This document shows positions 58,389 through 64,000 of a DNA stretch of 64,000 nucleotides, in pieces; positions within the stretch are counted from its first letter, which is position 1; every line of letters begins with the position of its first letter. The position numbers and the translations under genes were made by a program. This stretch comes from Microlunatus parietis (GTDB lineage: Bacteria > Actinomycetota > Actinomycetes > Propionibacteriales > Propionibacteriaceae): contig NZ_JACCBU010000001.1 of assembly GCF_013407955.1 (NCBI RefSeq), positions 6,820,001-6,884,000 on the forward strand, written 5' to 3'. Below the pieces are notes generated by a model. That model had not been told where the DNA came from, searched no databases, and worked only from the letters and a program-made list of their open reading frames with translations.

Positions 58389-58715
58389 GTGATCGCGGAG
58401 CAGACAGCAGTCTCTGTGTTGCCCTGGCAGGCACAGTCAGGGACCGGAGCGGTGGTCGGACGCCTCTGGCTCTCCGGCGGAGCGGCGTTGGCCGTGGTGT
58501 CGATCCTGGCCCGGAATCCGGCGACCGGTGAACGGGTGACGGGTGCGACGACGGATGCGACCGGCTGGTTCGGTGTCGCGGATCTCCGGCCGGGCCTCTG
58601 GTTGATCGAGGCGGACCTCCCGCCGGACGTCGTCGGCAAGCGGCAGGACGCGGTGGAGGTGACCGAGGACGGGGTGGTCGAGGCCTCGCTCTCGCCGTTG
58701 CTCCACCGTCGCTGA
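58389..58715 (+). CDS. Small protein with a carboxypeptidase-regulatory-like beta domain
   Basis: 108 residues. The central region VVGRLWLSGGAALAVVSILARNPATGERVTGATTDATGWFGVADLRPGLWLIEADLP has the layout of CarboxypepD_reg/SpaA-like beta-sandwich domains (variable insert, then T-D-A-x-G-x-F). No signal peptide is visible. GTG 58389 follows GGGGGAGA. Function unknown; could instead be a fragment of a larger gene family. Confidence 0.6.
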   Translation: MIAEQTAVSVLPWQAQSGTGAVVGRLWLSGGAALAVVSILARNPATGERVTGATTDATGWFGVADLRPGLWLIEADLPPDVVGKRQDAVEVTEDGVVEASLSPLLHRR

Positions 58716-58767
58716 GCCCGGACCGGGCCCAGCCGCCCGGAAGCCTTCGTCGTCCTAGGCTGAGCAG

Positions 58768-59739
58768 ATGCTCGCCGCCTACGCCGCCCGGCTCGATCCT
58801 GACGACCCGCTCGCGGCGCTCCGCGTCGATGATCTTGAACTGCCGGCGCCGCCGTCCGGCTGGGTCCCGGTCGAGGTACGGGCGGCGGCGCTGAACCACC
58901 ACGACGTCTGGTCGCTGCGCGGGGTCGGGCTGCCGGCCGAGCGGCTGCCGATGATCTTGGGTTGCGACGCCGCCGGGACGACCGAGGACGGTCGCGCGGT
59001 GATCGTGCACGCCGTGATCCGGGATCCGTCGTTCACCGGGCCGGACGAGACTCTCGATCCGCGGCGGTCGTTGCTGTCCGAGCGGCATCAGGGGACGCTG
59101 GCGGAGCGGGTCTGGGTGCCGCCCGCGAACCTGATCGACAAGCCGGCCGAACTGACGTTCGCCGAGGCGGCGTGTCTGCCGACCGCCTGGCTGACCGCGT
59201 ACCGGATGCTGTTCACCAGCTCGGGGCTGCGGCCGGGCGAGACCGTGCTGGTGCAGGGTGCCGGCGGCGGTGTGGCGACGGCGTTGATCATGCTGGGCCG
59301 GCACGCCGGGCTGCGGGTCTGGGTCACCTCGCGCGACCCGGAGCGCGGCGAACGTGCCGTCGAGCTCGGCGCGGACCGTGCTTTCCCTTCCGGAGAACGA
59401 CTTCCGGAACGGGTGGACGCGGTGATGGAGACCGTCGGCGCGGCGACCTGGTCGCATTCGATCAACGCGCTGCGGCCCGGTGGCACCGTGGTGATCTGCG
59501 GTACGACCTCGGGGGCGGAACCGGAGTCTGCGGAATTGACCAAGATCTTCTTCCGGCCGCTGCGGGTACAGGGCTCGACCATGGGCACCGCCGAGGAACT
59601 GCGCCGGCTGGCCGCGATGCTGGTGACCACCGGCATCCGGCCGCCGATCGACCGGGTCCTTCCATTGGGTGAGGCGAGCGAGGGGTTTGCGGCCATGATC
59701 GACGGCACGGTGTTCGGCAAGATCGTGATCGAGCCCTGA
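58768..59739 (+). CDS. MDR-family zinc-type alcohol dehydrogenase/quinone oxidoreductase
   Basis: 323 residues of the medium-chain dehydrogenase/reductase family. A GroES-like N-domain (VEVRAAALNHHDVWSLRGVG, LGCDAAGTTEDG) precedes a Rossmann domain with VLVQGAGGGVATALIMLGRHAG near residue 165. The usual catalytic Cys-ligand set for zinc is not evident, so a quinone-oxidoreductase-like NADPH reductase is more likely. TAGGCT eight bases before ATG 58768 suggests a leaderless mRNA. Confidence 0.88.
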   Translation: MLAAYAARLDPDDPLAALRVDDLELPAPPSGWVPVEVRAAALNHHDVWSLRGVGLPAERLPMILGCDAAGTTEDGRAVIVHAVIRDPSFTGPDETLDPRRSLLSERHQGTLAERVWVPPANLIDKPAELTFAEAACLPTAWLTAYRMLFTSSGLRPGETVLVQGAGGGVATALIMLGRHAGLRVWVTSRDPERGERAVELGADRAFPSGERLPERVDAVMETVGAATWSHSINALRPGGTVVICGTTSGAEPESAELTKIFFRPLRVQGSTMGTAEELRRLAAMLVTTGIRPPIDRVLPLGEASEGFAAMIDGTVFGKIVIEP

Positions 59740-59860
59740 CCTCGGCGGCATCGCCACCCGGGCCGCGTGGCGCTTCCGCAGCCCCGGCCGCCAAGTCGCC
59801 CGGGACGTCCTGCAGCGCCTACTCGGGACCACTCTGAGGAGAAGCGGCGCAGCGTGACCT

Positions 59861-59939
59861 TGTCGCGAAAGCTCTTGAACTCGAGCGCTAGCGGGCCTCT
59901 GAAGCGCTTTATCAGTTCAAGAGAAGAGAAATCGCGACC
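59861..59939. repeat. MITE-like element with IS30-type ends
   Basis: About 79 bp bounded by TGTCGCGAAAG-CTCTTGAACT at the left and an inverted partner at the right (AGTTCAAGAGAAGAGAAATCGCGAC). The right end shares the exact 15-mer AAGAGAAATCGCGAC with the right end of the IS30 element (17599-17613), and the left end shares TGTCGCG. An AGCGC/GCGCT stem lies inside. There is no ORF. The rest of the 238-bp gap between the MDR and SPFH genes shows nothing recognisable. Confidence 0.6.
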
Positions 59940-59977
59940 CCCCGCACGCCGGCACCACCGAGGCTCCCTGGCCGCGA

Positions 59978-60649
59978 TCACTCCTCGGCGGCGGCCTCGG
60001 CGGCCGGGACGGAGCCCAGAACGATCTTGGTTCCGTACGGTGCGGCCTGGATCATCCGCAGCATCGCGAGCGCCGGGTGATCATCGAGCAGCTTCGCGCC
60101 GTTGGCCATCGACCGCAGCGCGGCGGTCTCGGCCCGCGCCGCCTCCAGTTGGGCCTGCGCCCGCTGCCGGGTGGTGATCACCTCGGCGTAGGCATTGCGC
60201 AGCTCGGCCGGGACGATCACGTCCTTGATCACCACCTCCGCGACGGCGACGCCGAGCGGCTGCCCGGCGGCGACTGCCGCCGCGGTGAGCGCCTCGGTGA
60301 CCCCGGAGCGGGCCGGGCCGAGCAGGTCGGCGACCTCGACATCGGCCAGCCGCTCGCGCAGCGCGACCTGCACGGCGAGATAGACGAACGAGAACGGCTC
60401 GTTCGCTGCCTGCAGGTAGGCCGCGGCGTCGGAGACCGCCCAGCGGACCGTCGCGCTGACCTTGACCGTCACACCGTCGGAGGTGAGCACCTCCTGCGGA
60501 GCCGTCTGGGTCAGCTGCTGCCGTACATCCACCGGCACGTAGCGGGACCGGCGGGTGCGCCGGTACCGGCCGGGCTCGAGCACACCGATCAGCCGGCCGT
60601 CGCGGTAGTGGACGACGCGCTGATCCGGCTCGACCGTGATCATGAACAT
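59978..60649 (-). CDS. SPFH/band-7 domain protein (slipin-like)
   Basis: 223 residues. The SPFH domain covers about 5-190: VEPDQRVVHYRDGRLIGVLEPGRYR, SRYVPVDVRQQLTQTAPQEVLTSDGVTVKVSATVRWAV, ALRERLADVEVADLL, GVAVAEVVIKDVIVPAEL, followed by a helix (TRQRAQAQLEAARAETAALRS). It lacks the N-terminal membrane helix of most stomatins, so membrane association must be indirect. It probably scaffolds membrane microdomains. ATG 60649 has GGGAGG upstream. Confidence 0.85.
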   Translation of the reverse strand: MFMITVEPDQRVVHYRDGRLIGVLEPGRYRRTRRSRYVPVDVRQQLTQTAPQEVLTSDGVTVKVSATVRWAVSDAAAYLQAANEPFSFVYLAVQVALRERLADVEVADLLGPARSGVTEALTAAAVAAGQPLGVAVAEVVIKDVIVPAELRNAYAEVITTRQRAQAQLEAARAETAALRSMANGAKLLDDHPALAMLRMIQAAPYGTKIVLGSVPAAEAAAEE

Positions 60650-60998
60650 GGGTGTCACCTCCCGGTGCTGCTTCTGTTGATCTTCGTCGTGTCGTGGACT
60701 TCCTCGGCGGTGCCGGCGGGGCGGGGCGGCCGGTCGCGGGGACGGCACCGGTCCGGCTTTCGCCGACGAAGGGGCTCGCGCCCGACCCGGTCCGCCCGCA
60801 GAGCAGCCGTCCGCCTGGTCCGCCGCGCCGACACCTTGGAGGAATCGAACCTCAGCATTTGGAGTGCTGTACCAGGAAAGAGCTCGGGTACGACACGCGG
60901 AATCTTGATCGGCACACCCATCCGTCACCGCTGATCCGAGCCGCCGATCACTGTACGGCCATGGCTGGCCAAGGGCGAATGCATTTAGTTTGGGGTCC
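60650..60998. other. 349-bp intergenic region between divergent SPFH and GNAT genes
   Basis: No convincing gene on either strand. TAGTTT (60986-60991) seven bases before ATG 60999 could be the GNAT -10 for a leaderless mRNA. A short GGCCA/TGGCC repeat is at about 60957-60970. Nothing else is recognised. Confidence 0.5.
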
Positions 60999-61484
60999 AT
61001 GATCGAGATCCGGCCGGCCGCGGCGGGGGAGACCGCCGCGCTGGTCGACTGCCACCTCGCCTGCTGGCGCGAGGCCTACCGGGAGTACGCATCGGAGGCA
61101 TACCTCGCGAACGTGAGCGGCGGCCGCTCGGCCCGGATCTCGTACTGGACCACCAAGATCGACAACGGCCGTGCCCCGTGGCTGGCCCTCGACGACGGCG
61201 AGGTGATCGGCCTGGCCGACGCCGGCCCGACCGAGGACGACGACCTGCGCCCCGGCCTGGAACTGTTCATGATCTACGTCCGCGCCGCCCACTGGGGCGC
61301 CGGCGTCGGTCACCGCCTGCTGGAGGCCGCGATCGGCGACCAGCCGGCCTCCCTCTGGGTCCTCGACGGCAACGACCGCGCCGTCGGCTTCTACCGCCGC
61401 CACGGCTTCCGTCCGGACGGCGCCCGGAAGCTCCACCCCGGCTTCCGCCGCCCGATCATCCGGATGATCCGGGGACGATCATGA
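60999..61484 (+). CDS. GNAT-family N-acetyltransferase
   Basis: 161 residues. Acetyl-CoA motif A appears as IYVRAAHWGAGVGHRLLEAAIGDQ (about 93-115), and motif B as VLDGNDRAVGFYRRHGFRPDGARK. The N-terminus (IEIRPAAAGETAALVDCHLACWREAY) is typical. Substrate unknown. It starts at ATG 60999, probably leaderless, and is followed by a long hairpin. Confidence 0.87.
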   Translation: MIEIRPAAAGETAALVDCHLACWREAYREYASEAYLANVSGGRSARISYWTTKIDNGRAPWLALDDGEVIGLADAGPTEDDDLRPGLELFMIYVRAAHWGAGVGHRLLEAAIGDQPASLWVLDGNDRAVGFYRRHGFRPDGARKLHPGFRRPIIRMIRGRS

Positions 61485-61533
61485 TCGAGATCCGCCGCGC
61501 TCTGCCATGCCGCCTGGGTCCGTCGCGTTCACT

Positions 61534-61592
61534 GACTGTGACGCTTCCGACCACGAAATCGCGCGCCGAAACCGGACGGAATCGTCACAGTC
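61534..61592. terminator. Long stem-loop between convergent genes
   Basis: Arms GACTGTGACG-CTTCCG (61534-61549) and CGGAAT-CGTCACAGTC (61577-61592) pair at 15 of 16 positions around a 27-nt loop. It lies between the GNAT gene and the convergent membrane protein gene and may terminate both. Confidence 0.5.
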
Positions 61593-61615
61593 GAGGACCT
61601 GCTGGAGGACTCCGC

Positions 61616-62416
61616 TCATGCGAGGGCGTAGGGCGGGCCGGGTTGGGCTCCGGTGCCTTCGTGGGCGGCGATCCAGGAGTCGTGCAACCACATCTGGGTG
61701 CCGCGCCGCCCCTGGTTGGAGTCCCAGGTGATGTCCCGCTCGTAGGTGAGGATCTGGGCGTCCGGACCGACGATGACCCAGGCGTAGCGACCGTCGTCGT
61801 GGTGCAGCTTGACCTTGATCCCCGAGACGGTGTGGGCGATGCCGTCGCGCAGCGTGATGGCTTCGTCGTGCTGATCGACCCATTCGACGCTGAGGCCGGC
61901 GGCATAGTCCGGCGCCACCCGTTGCAGGAACCCAAGTGCGGCCTCCCGGGCGGCCTCCTCGTCGGGCAACTCTGCGCCGGCTCCGCCCGCGAGCCGGGTG
62001 AAGCCGAGGATGGTGCCGGAGTCGTCGAGGACGAGGCTGGCGTGCGGGCCGCCGAGCCGATGGCCGTCGGGCTGGTGCCGGATGACGGTGACGGCCCGGT
62101 CGTCGTGGCGTTCGAGGCGGACGTCGACGATGTCCCAGCCGGTCGGGACCTCCAGGCCGGTGTCGCGCAGAGCATCGGCCGTGCGCCGCTCGGCCGTCCG
62201 TGACGCGTCCGCCTCGCGCCGTTCGGCCTCTCCCTGGGGTGTCGGCCGGGCGGTCGGCGGCGGGGTGCCAGTGGCCGGGCGAAGCTGAGCGAGGTCGGAC
62301 TGGGACGGCGCGGGTACGGCCCCGTTGCCGACCGTGGTCGCGGCCACGGCGGTGCCGGCAGCGGCCAGCACGGCGATGGCGAGGCCTCCGACGATGAGCG
62401 GCTTCAGATCTGGCAT
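61616..62416 (-). CDS. Secreted or membrane-anchored protein with PepSY-like region
   Basis: 266 residues. A single N-terminal hydrophobic helix (LIVGGLAIAVLAAAGTAVAA) follows a short PDLK start; no lipobox is seen. A Pro/Thr/Glu/Arg-rich linker (about 35-85) leads to a mixed alpha/beta region (TGWDIVDVRLERHDDRAVTVIRHQ ... VSGIKVKLHHDDGRYAWVIVGPDAQILTYERD) resembling PepSY-type inhibitor domains. Function unknown. ATG 62416 has GGAGGAGA. It is divergent from a TetR gene, with paired operators between. Confidence 0.75.
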   Translation of the reverse strand: MPDLKPLIVGGLAIAVLAAAGTAVAATTVGNGAVPAPSQSDLAQLRPATGTPPPTARPTPQGEAERREADASRTAERRTADALRDTGLEVPTGWDIVDVRLERHDDRAVTVIRHQPDGHRLGGPHASLVLDDSGTILGFTRLAGGAGAELPDEEAAREAALGFLQRVAPDYAAGLSVEWVDQHDEAITLRDGIAHTVSGIKVKLHHDDGRYAWVIVGPDAQILTYERDITWDSNQGRRGTQMWLHDSWIAAHEGTGAQPGPPYALA

Positions 62417-62432
62417 GGCGTCTCCTCCAATT

Positions 62433-62496
62433 TCCAACGATTGCGTTGGATATGACCGTAGCGCGCTCGCCCACGGTTTACAACGCCAGCGTTGGA
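62433..62496. promoter_or_regulatory. Two matching TetR-type operators
   Basis: TCCAACG-ATTG-CGTTGGA (62433-62450, perfect 7-4-7) and TACAACG-CCAG-CGTTGGA (62479-62496, perfect over CAACG-N4-CGTTG). Both are followed by TATG. They lie in the 92-bp gap between the divergent membrane protein and TetR genes, so the TetR protein likely controls both. Confidence 0.7.
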
Positions 62497-62508
62497 TATG
62501 CTCCGGGC

Positions 62509-63108
62509 ATGGCCTGGAACACCGAGGAGACCAAGCGCCGGCTCAAGGACGCGGCGGTCGCGGAGTTCGCCGCGCACGGCTTGGGCGGCACCACCATGGA
62601 GCGGATCGCGCGCAAGGCGGGCGTGAACAAGGAGCGGCTCTACCACTACTTCGGCGACCGGGACCGGCTGTTCGCCGCGGTGCTGGCCGACGAGCTGAAC
62701 AAGGTCGCGGCGGCCGTGCCGCTGGATCGACTGGACGGTCCGGCAGCGGTCGCCGACTACGCCGCGGCGGTCTACGACTACCACGCCGAGCATCCCGAGC
62801 TGACCCGGCTGCTGCTCTGGGAGGGACTGCTCGACGCGCCCCGGGTGCCCGACGAGGAGTCCCGGACCGAGTACTACCGCCGCAAGGTCGCGGCGTTCGC
62901 CGAGGCGCAGCAGCGCCGGGAGATCACCGACGAGATCGCCGCGGCCGACCTCGCGTTCCTGGTGCTGGCGCTCGCGGGCTGGTGGTACGCCGTGCCGCAG
63001 ATGGCCCGGATGATCCATGCCGACGCGTCGGCCGACGCTGCCAGCCCGAGAGAAGCGCTGATGCGGTCGGCCAACCAACTGGCCTCGCCCGGGCCCAACG
63101 CCCGGTGA
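62509..63108 (+). CDS. TetR-family transcriptional regulator
   Basis: 199 residues. HTH at about 10-55 (LKDAAVAEFAAHGLGGTTMERIARKAGVNKERLYHYFGDRDRLF); the C-terminal domain is TetR_C-like. ATG 62509 lies just downstream of the second operator. It is divergent from the secreted protein gene, its likely target, and followed by a strong terminator. Confidence 0.9.
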   Translation: MAWNTEETKRRLKDAAVAEFAAHGLGGTTMERIARKAGVNKERLYHYFGDRDRLFAAVLADELNKVAAAVPLDRLDGPAAVADYAAAVYDYHAEHPELTRLLLWEGLLDAPRVPDEESRTEYYRRKVAAFAEAQQRREITDEIAAADLAFLVLALAGWWYAVPQMARMIHADASADAASPREALMRSANQLASPGPNAR

Positions 63109-63114
63109 AACACC

Positions 63115-63144
63115 GAGACCCCTTCGCCTGCGCGAAGGGGTCTC
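63115..63144. terminator. Bidirectional terminator
   Basis: GAGACCCCTTCGC-CTGC-GCGAAGGGGTCTC, a perfect 13-bp stem with a 4-nt loop, between the convergent TetR gene and kgd. Confidence 0.88.
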
Positions 63145-63162
63145 GTCGTCAATCTCGTTGTG

Positions 63163-64000
63163 TCAGTGCGAGGTGGAGAGGGCCGCCTCGAACAGGGCCT
63201 TCTGCTGCACCTCGTGTTCCTTCGCCGACCCGACGGACGGGGCGGAGGAGGCGGGGCGGGCGACCGAGGTGAGCCGGACCGGGCGGTCCGGGGTGGCGTC
63301 GGCGATCGCACCCGGCAGGTTCATCGCCATGTAGAACCAGGCGCCCTGGTTCTCCGGCTCCTCCTGCACCCAGCGCACGTCGTTCGCGTTCGGGTAGCCG
63401 GCCAGCGCCCGGGCGACCTCGTCACCCGGCAGCGGGTAGAACCGCTCCACCGACACCACGGCGACCGAGTCGGTCAGGCCGCGCTTGTCCCGTTCCGCCA
63501 TCAGCTCCCAGCGCAGCCTGCCGGAGCACAGCAGCACGGTATGGACGCTCGCCGCGTCGCTGATCGACGGATCGGAGAGCACCGGCTGGAACGTGCCGCT
63601 GGTGAAGTCGGCCGGATCCGAGGTGGCCGACTTCATCCGCAGCATCCGCTTCGGCGTGAAGACGATCAGCGGGCGGTGCCGCTCGCTGAGCGCCTGCTGC
63701 CGGAGCAGATGGAAGTAGCTCGCCGGCGACGACGGGTACGAGACCGTGATCGCGTCCTCGGCGGCCAGCTGCAGGTAGCGCTCGATCCGGGCCGACGAGT
63801 GGTCCGGGCCCTGGCCCTCGTACCCGTGCGGCAGCAGCAGCACCACGCCGGACTTCTGGGTCCACTTGGCCTGGCCGGACGTGATGAACTCGTCGATGAT
63901 CGTCTGCGCGCCGTTGGCGAAGTCGCCGAACTGCGCCTCCCAGAGGACCAGCGCCTCGGGCCGGGCCACCGAGTAGCCGTACTCGAAGCCCATCGCCGCG
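63163..64000 (-). CDS. kgd: Multifunctional 2-oxoglutarate decarboxylase/dehydrogenase, 3' part
   Basis: The C-terminal 278 codons of a gene entering from the right edge. It shows the transketolase-like pyrimidine domain (FEYGYSVARPEALVLWEAQFGDFANGAQ, LLPHGYEGQGPDHSSARIERYLQL) and the E1 C-terminal domain (RFYPLPGDEVARAL, WVQEEPENQGAWFYM), typical of actinobacterial Kgd/SucA. It converts 2-oxoglutarate in the TCA cycle. The N-terminal E2-like and thiamine-binding parts are outside the window. Confidence 0.93.
   Translation of the reverse strand, partial: AAMGFEYGYSVARPEALVLWEAQFGDFANGAQTIIDEFITSGQAKWTQKSGVVLLLPHGYEGQGPDHSSARIERYLQLAAEDAITVSYPSSPASYFHLLRQQALSERHRPLIVFTPKRMLRMKSATSDPADFTSGTFQPVLSDPSISDAASVHTVLLCSGRLRWELMAERDKRGLTDSVAVVSVERFYPLPGDEVARALAGYPNANDVRWVQEEPENQGAWFYMAMNLPGAIADATPDRPVRLTSVARPASSAPSVGSAKEHEVQQKALFEAALSTSH

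Noticed and set aside
59978..61000. Longer version of the SPFH protein starting near 61000
   Set aside because: The extra 117 residues are arginine/proline-rich shadow sequence; ATG 60649 has a good ribosome site and gives the normal SPFH start.
1..64000. CRISPR array, rRNA operon or biosynthetic assembly-line genes
   Set aside because: No regularly spaced repeats, rRNA-like sequence, or PKS/NRPS domains were found in the window.

Overview
This window is a GC-rich (roughly 70%) actinobacterial chromosome segment. WhiB1, an anti-sigma-R factor, a DUF/TIGR03083 mycothiol-type DinB protein, type II glutamine synthetase, the Kgd-type oxoglutarate enzyme and many leaderless GTG/ATG starts all point to Actinomycetota. 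Gene content and style suggest Propionibacteriales (Microlunatus-like), but that placement is inference.

Region by region: 0-6.9 kb holds a mug fragment, a hairpin repeat, a cupin, an ArsR-ArsC fusion divergent from a VOC protein, an ECF41 sigma factor with its FAD oxidoreductase, a rifampicin monooxygenase (rox) with an upstream rifamycin-associated element, and an arsM/arsR pair. 6.9-12.8 kb holds small metabolic and regulatory genes, an antitoxin with a wrecked PIN toxin, the initiator tRNA and a FUSC protein. 12.9-20.9 kb is a sugar-type region (ThuA, Gfo/Idh, a Tat-exported propeller protein, MFS), split by an IS30 element that itself carries an IS3 element. 21.1-31.6 kb is core: serA, hisN, aroA-rsgA, SRAP, sigR-rsrA and the 24-residue ribosomal protein bL37.

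31.7-47.0 kb is the standout accessory locus. A LacI regulator precedes an almost gap-free operon of two paralogous sugar-binding lipoproteins, one CUT1 permease pair, a GH2 glycosidase and five formylglycine-type sulfatases. None of the sulfatases or the GH2 has a signal peptide, so the reading is import of a sulfated oligosaccharide followed by desulfation and hydrolysis in the cytosol.

47-64 kb: RibD/DHFR-like protein with a TetR, glnII, erythromycin esterase with a TioE-type MerR regulator, pdtaS, whiB1, a polar amino-acid ABC importer, galK, an MDR dehydrogenase, an SPFH protein, acetyltransferase and TetR units, and the 3' part of kgd at the edge. In Mycobacterium tuberculosis whiB1-pdtaS-rshA-sigH-SRAP-aroA-rsgA form one block (Rv3219-Rv3228). 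Here the same genes are present, but about 20 kb including the sulfatase operon sits between rsrA and pdtaS.

A window-wide oddity is the great excess of the palindrome TGATCA, which also dictates codon choice inside genes.
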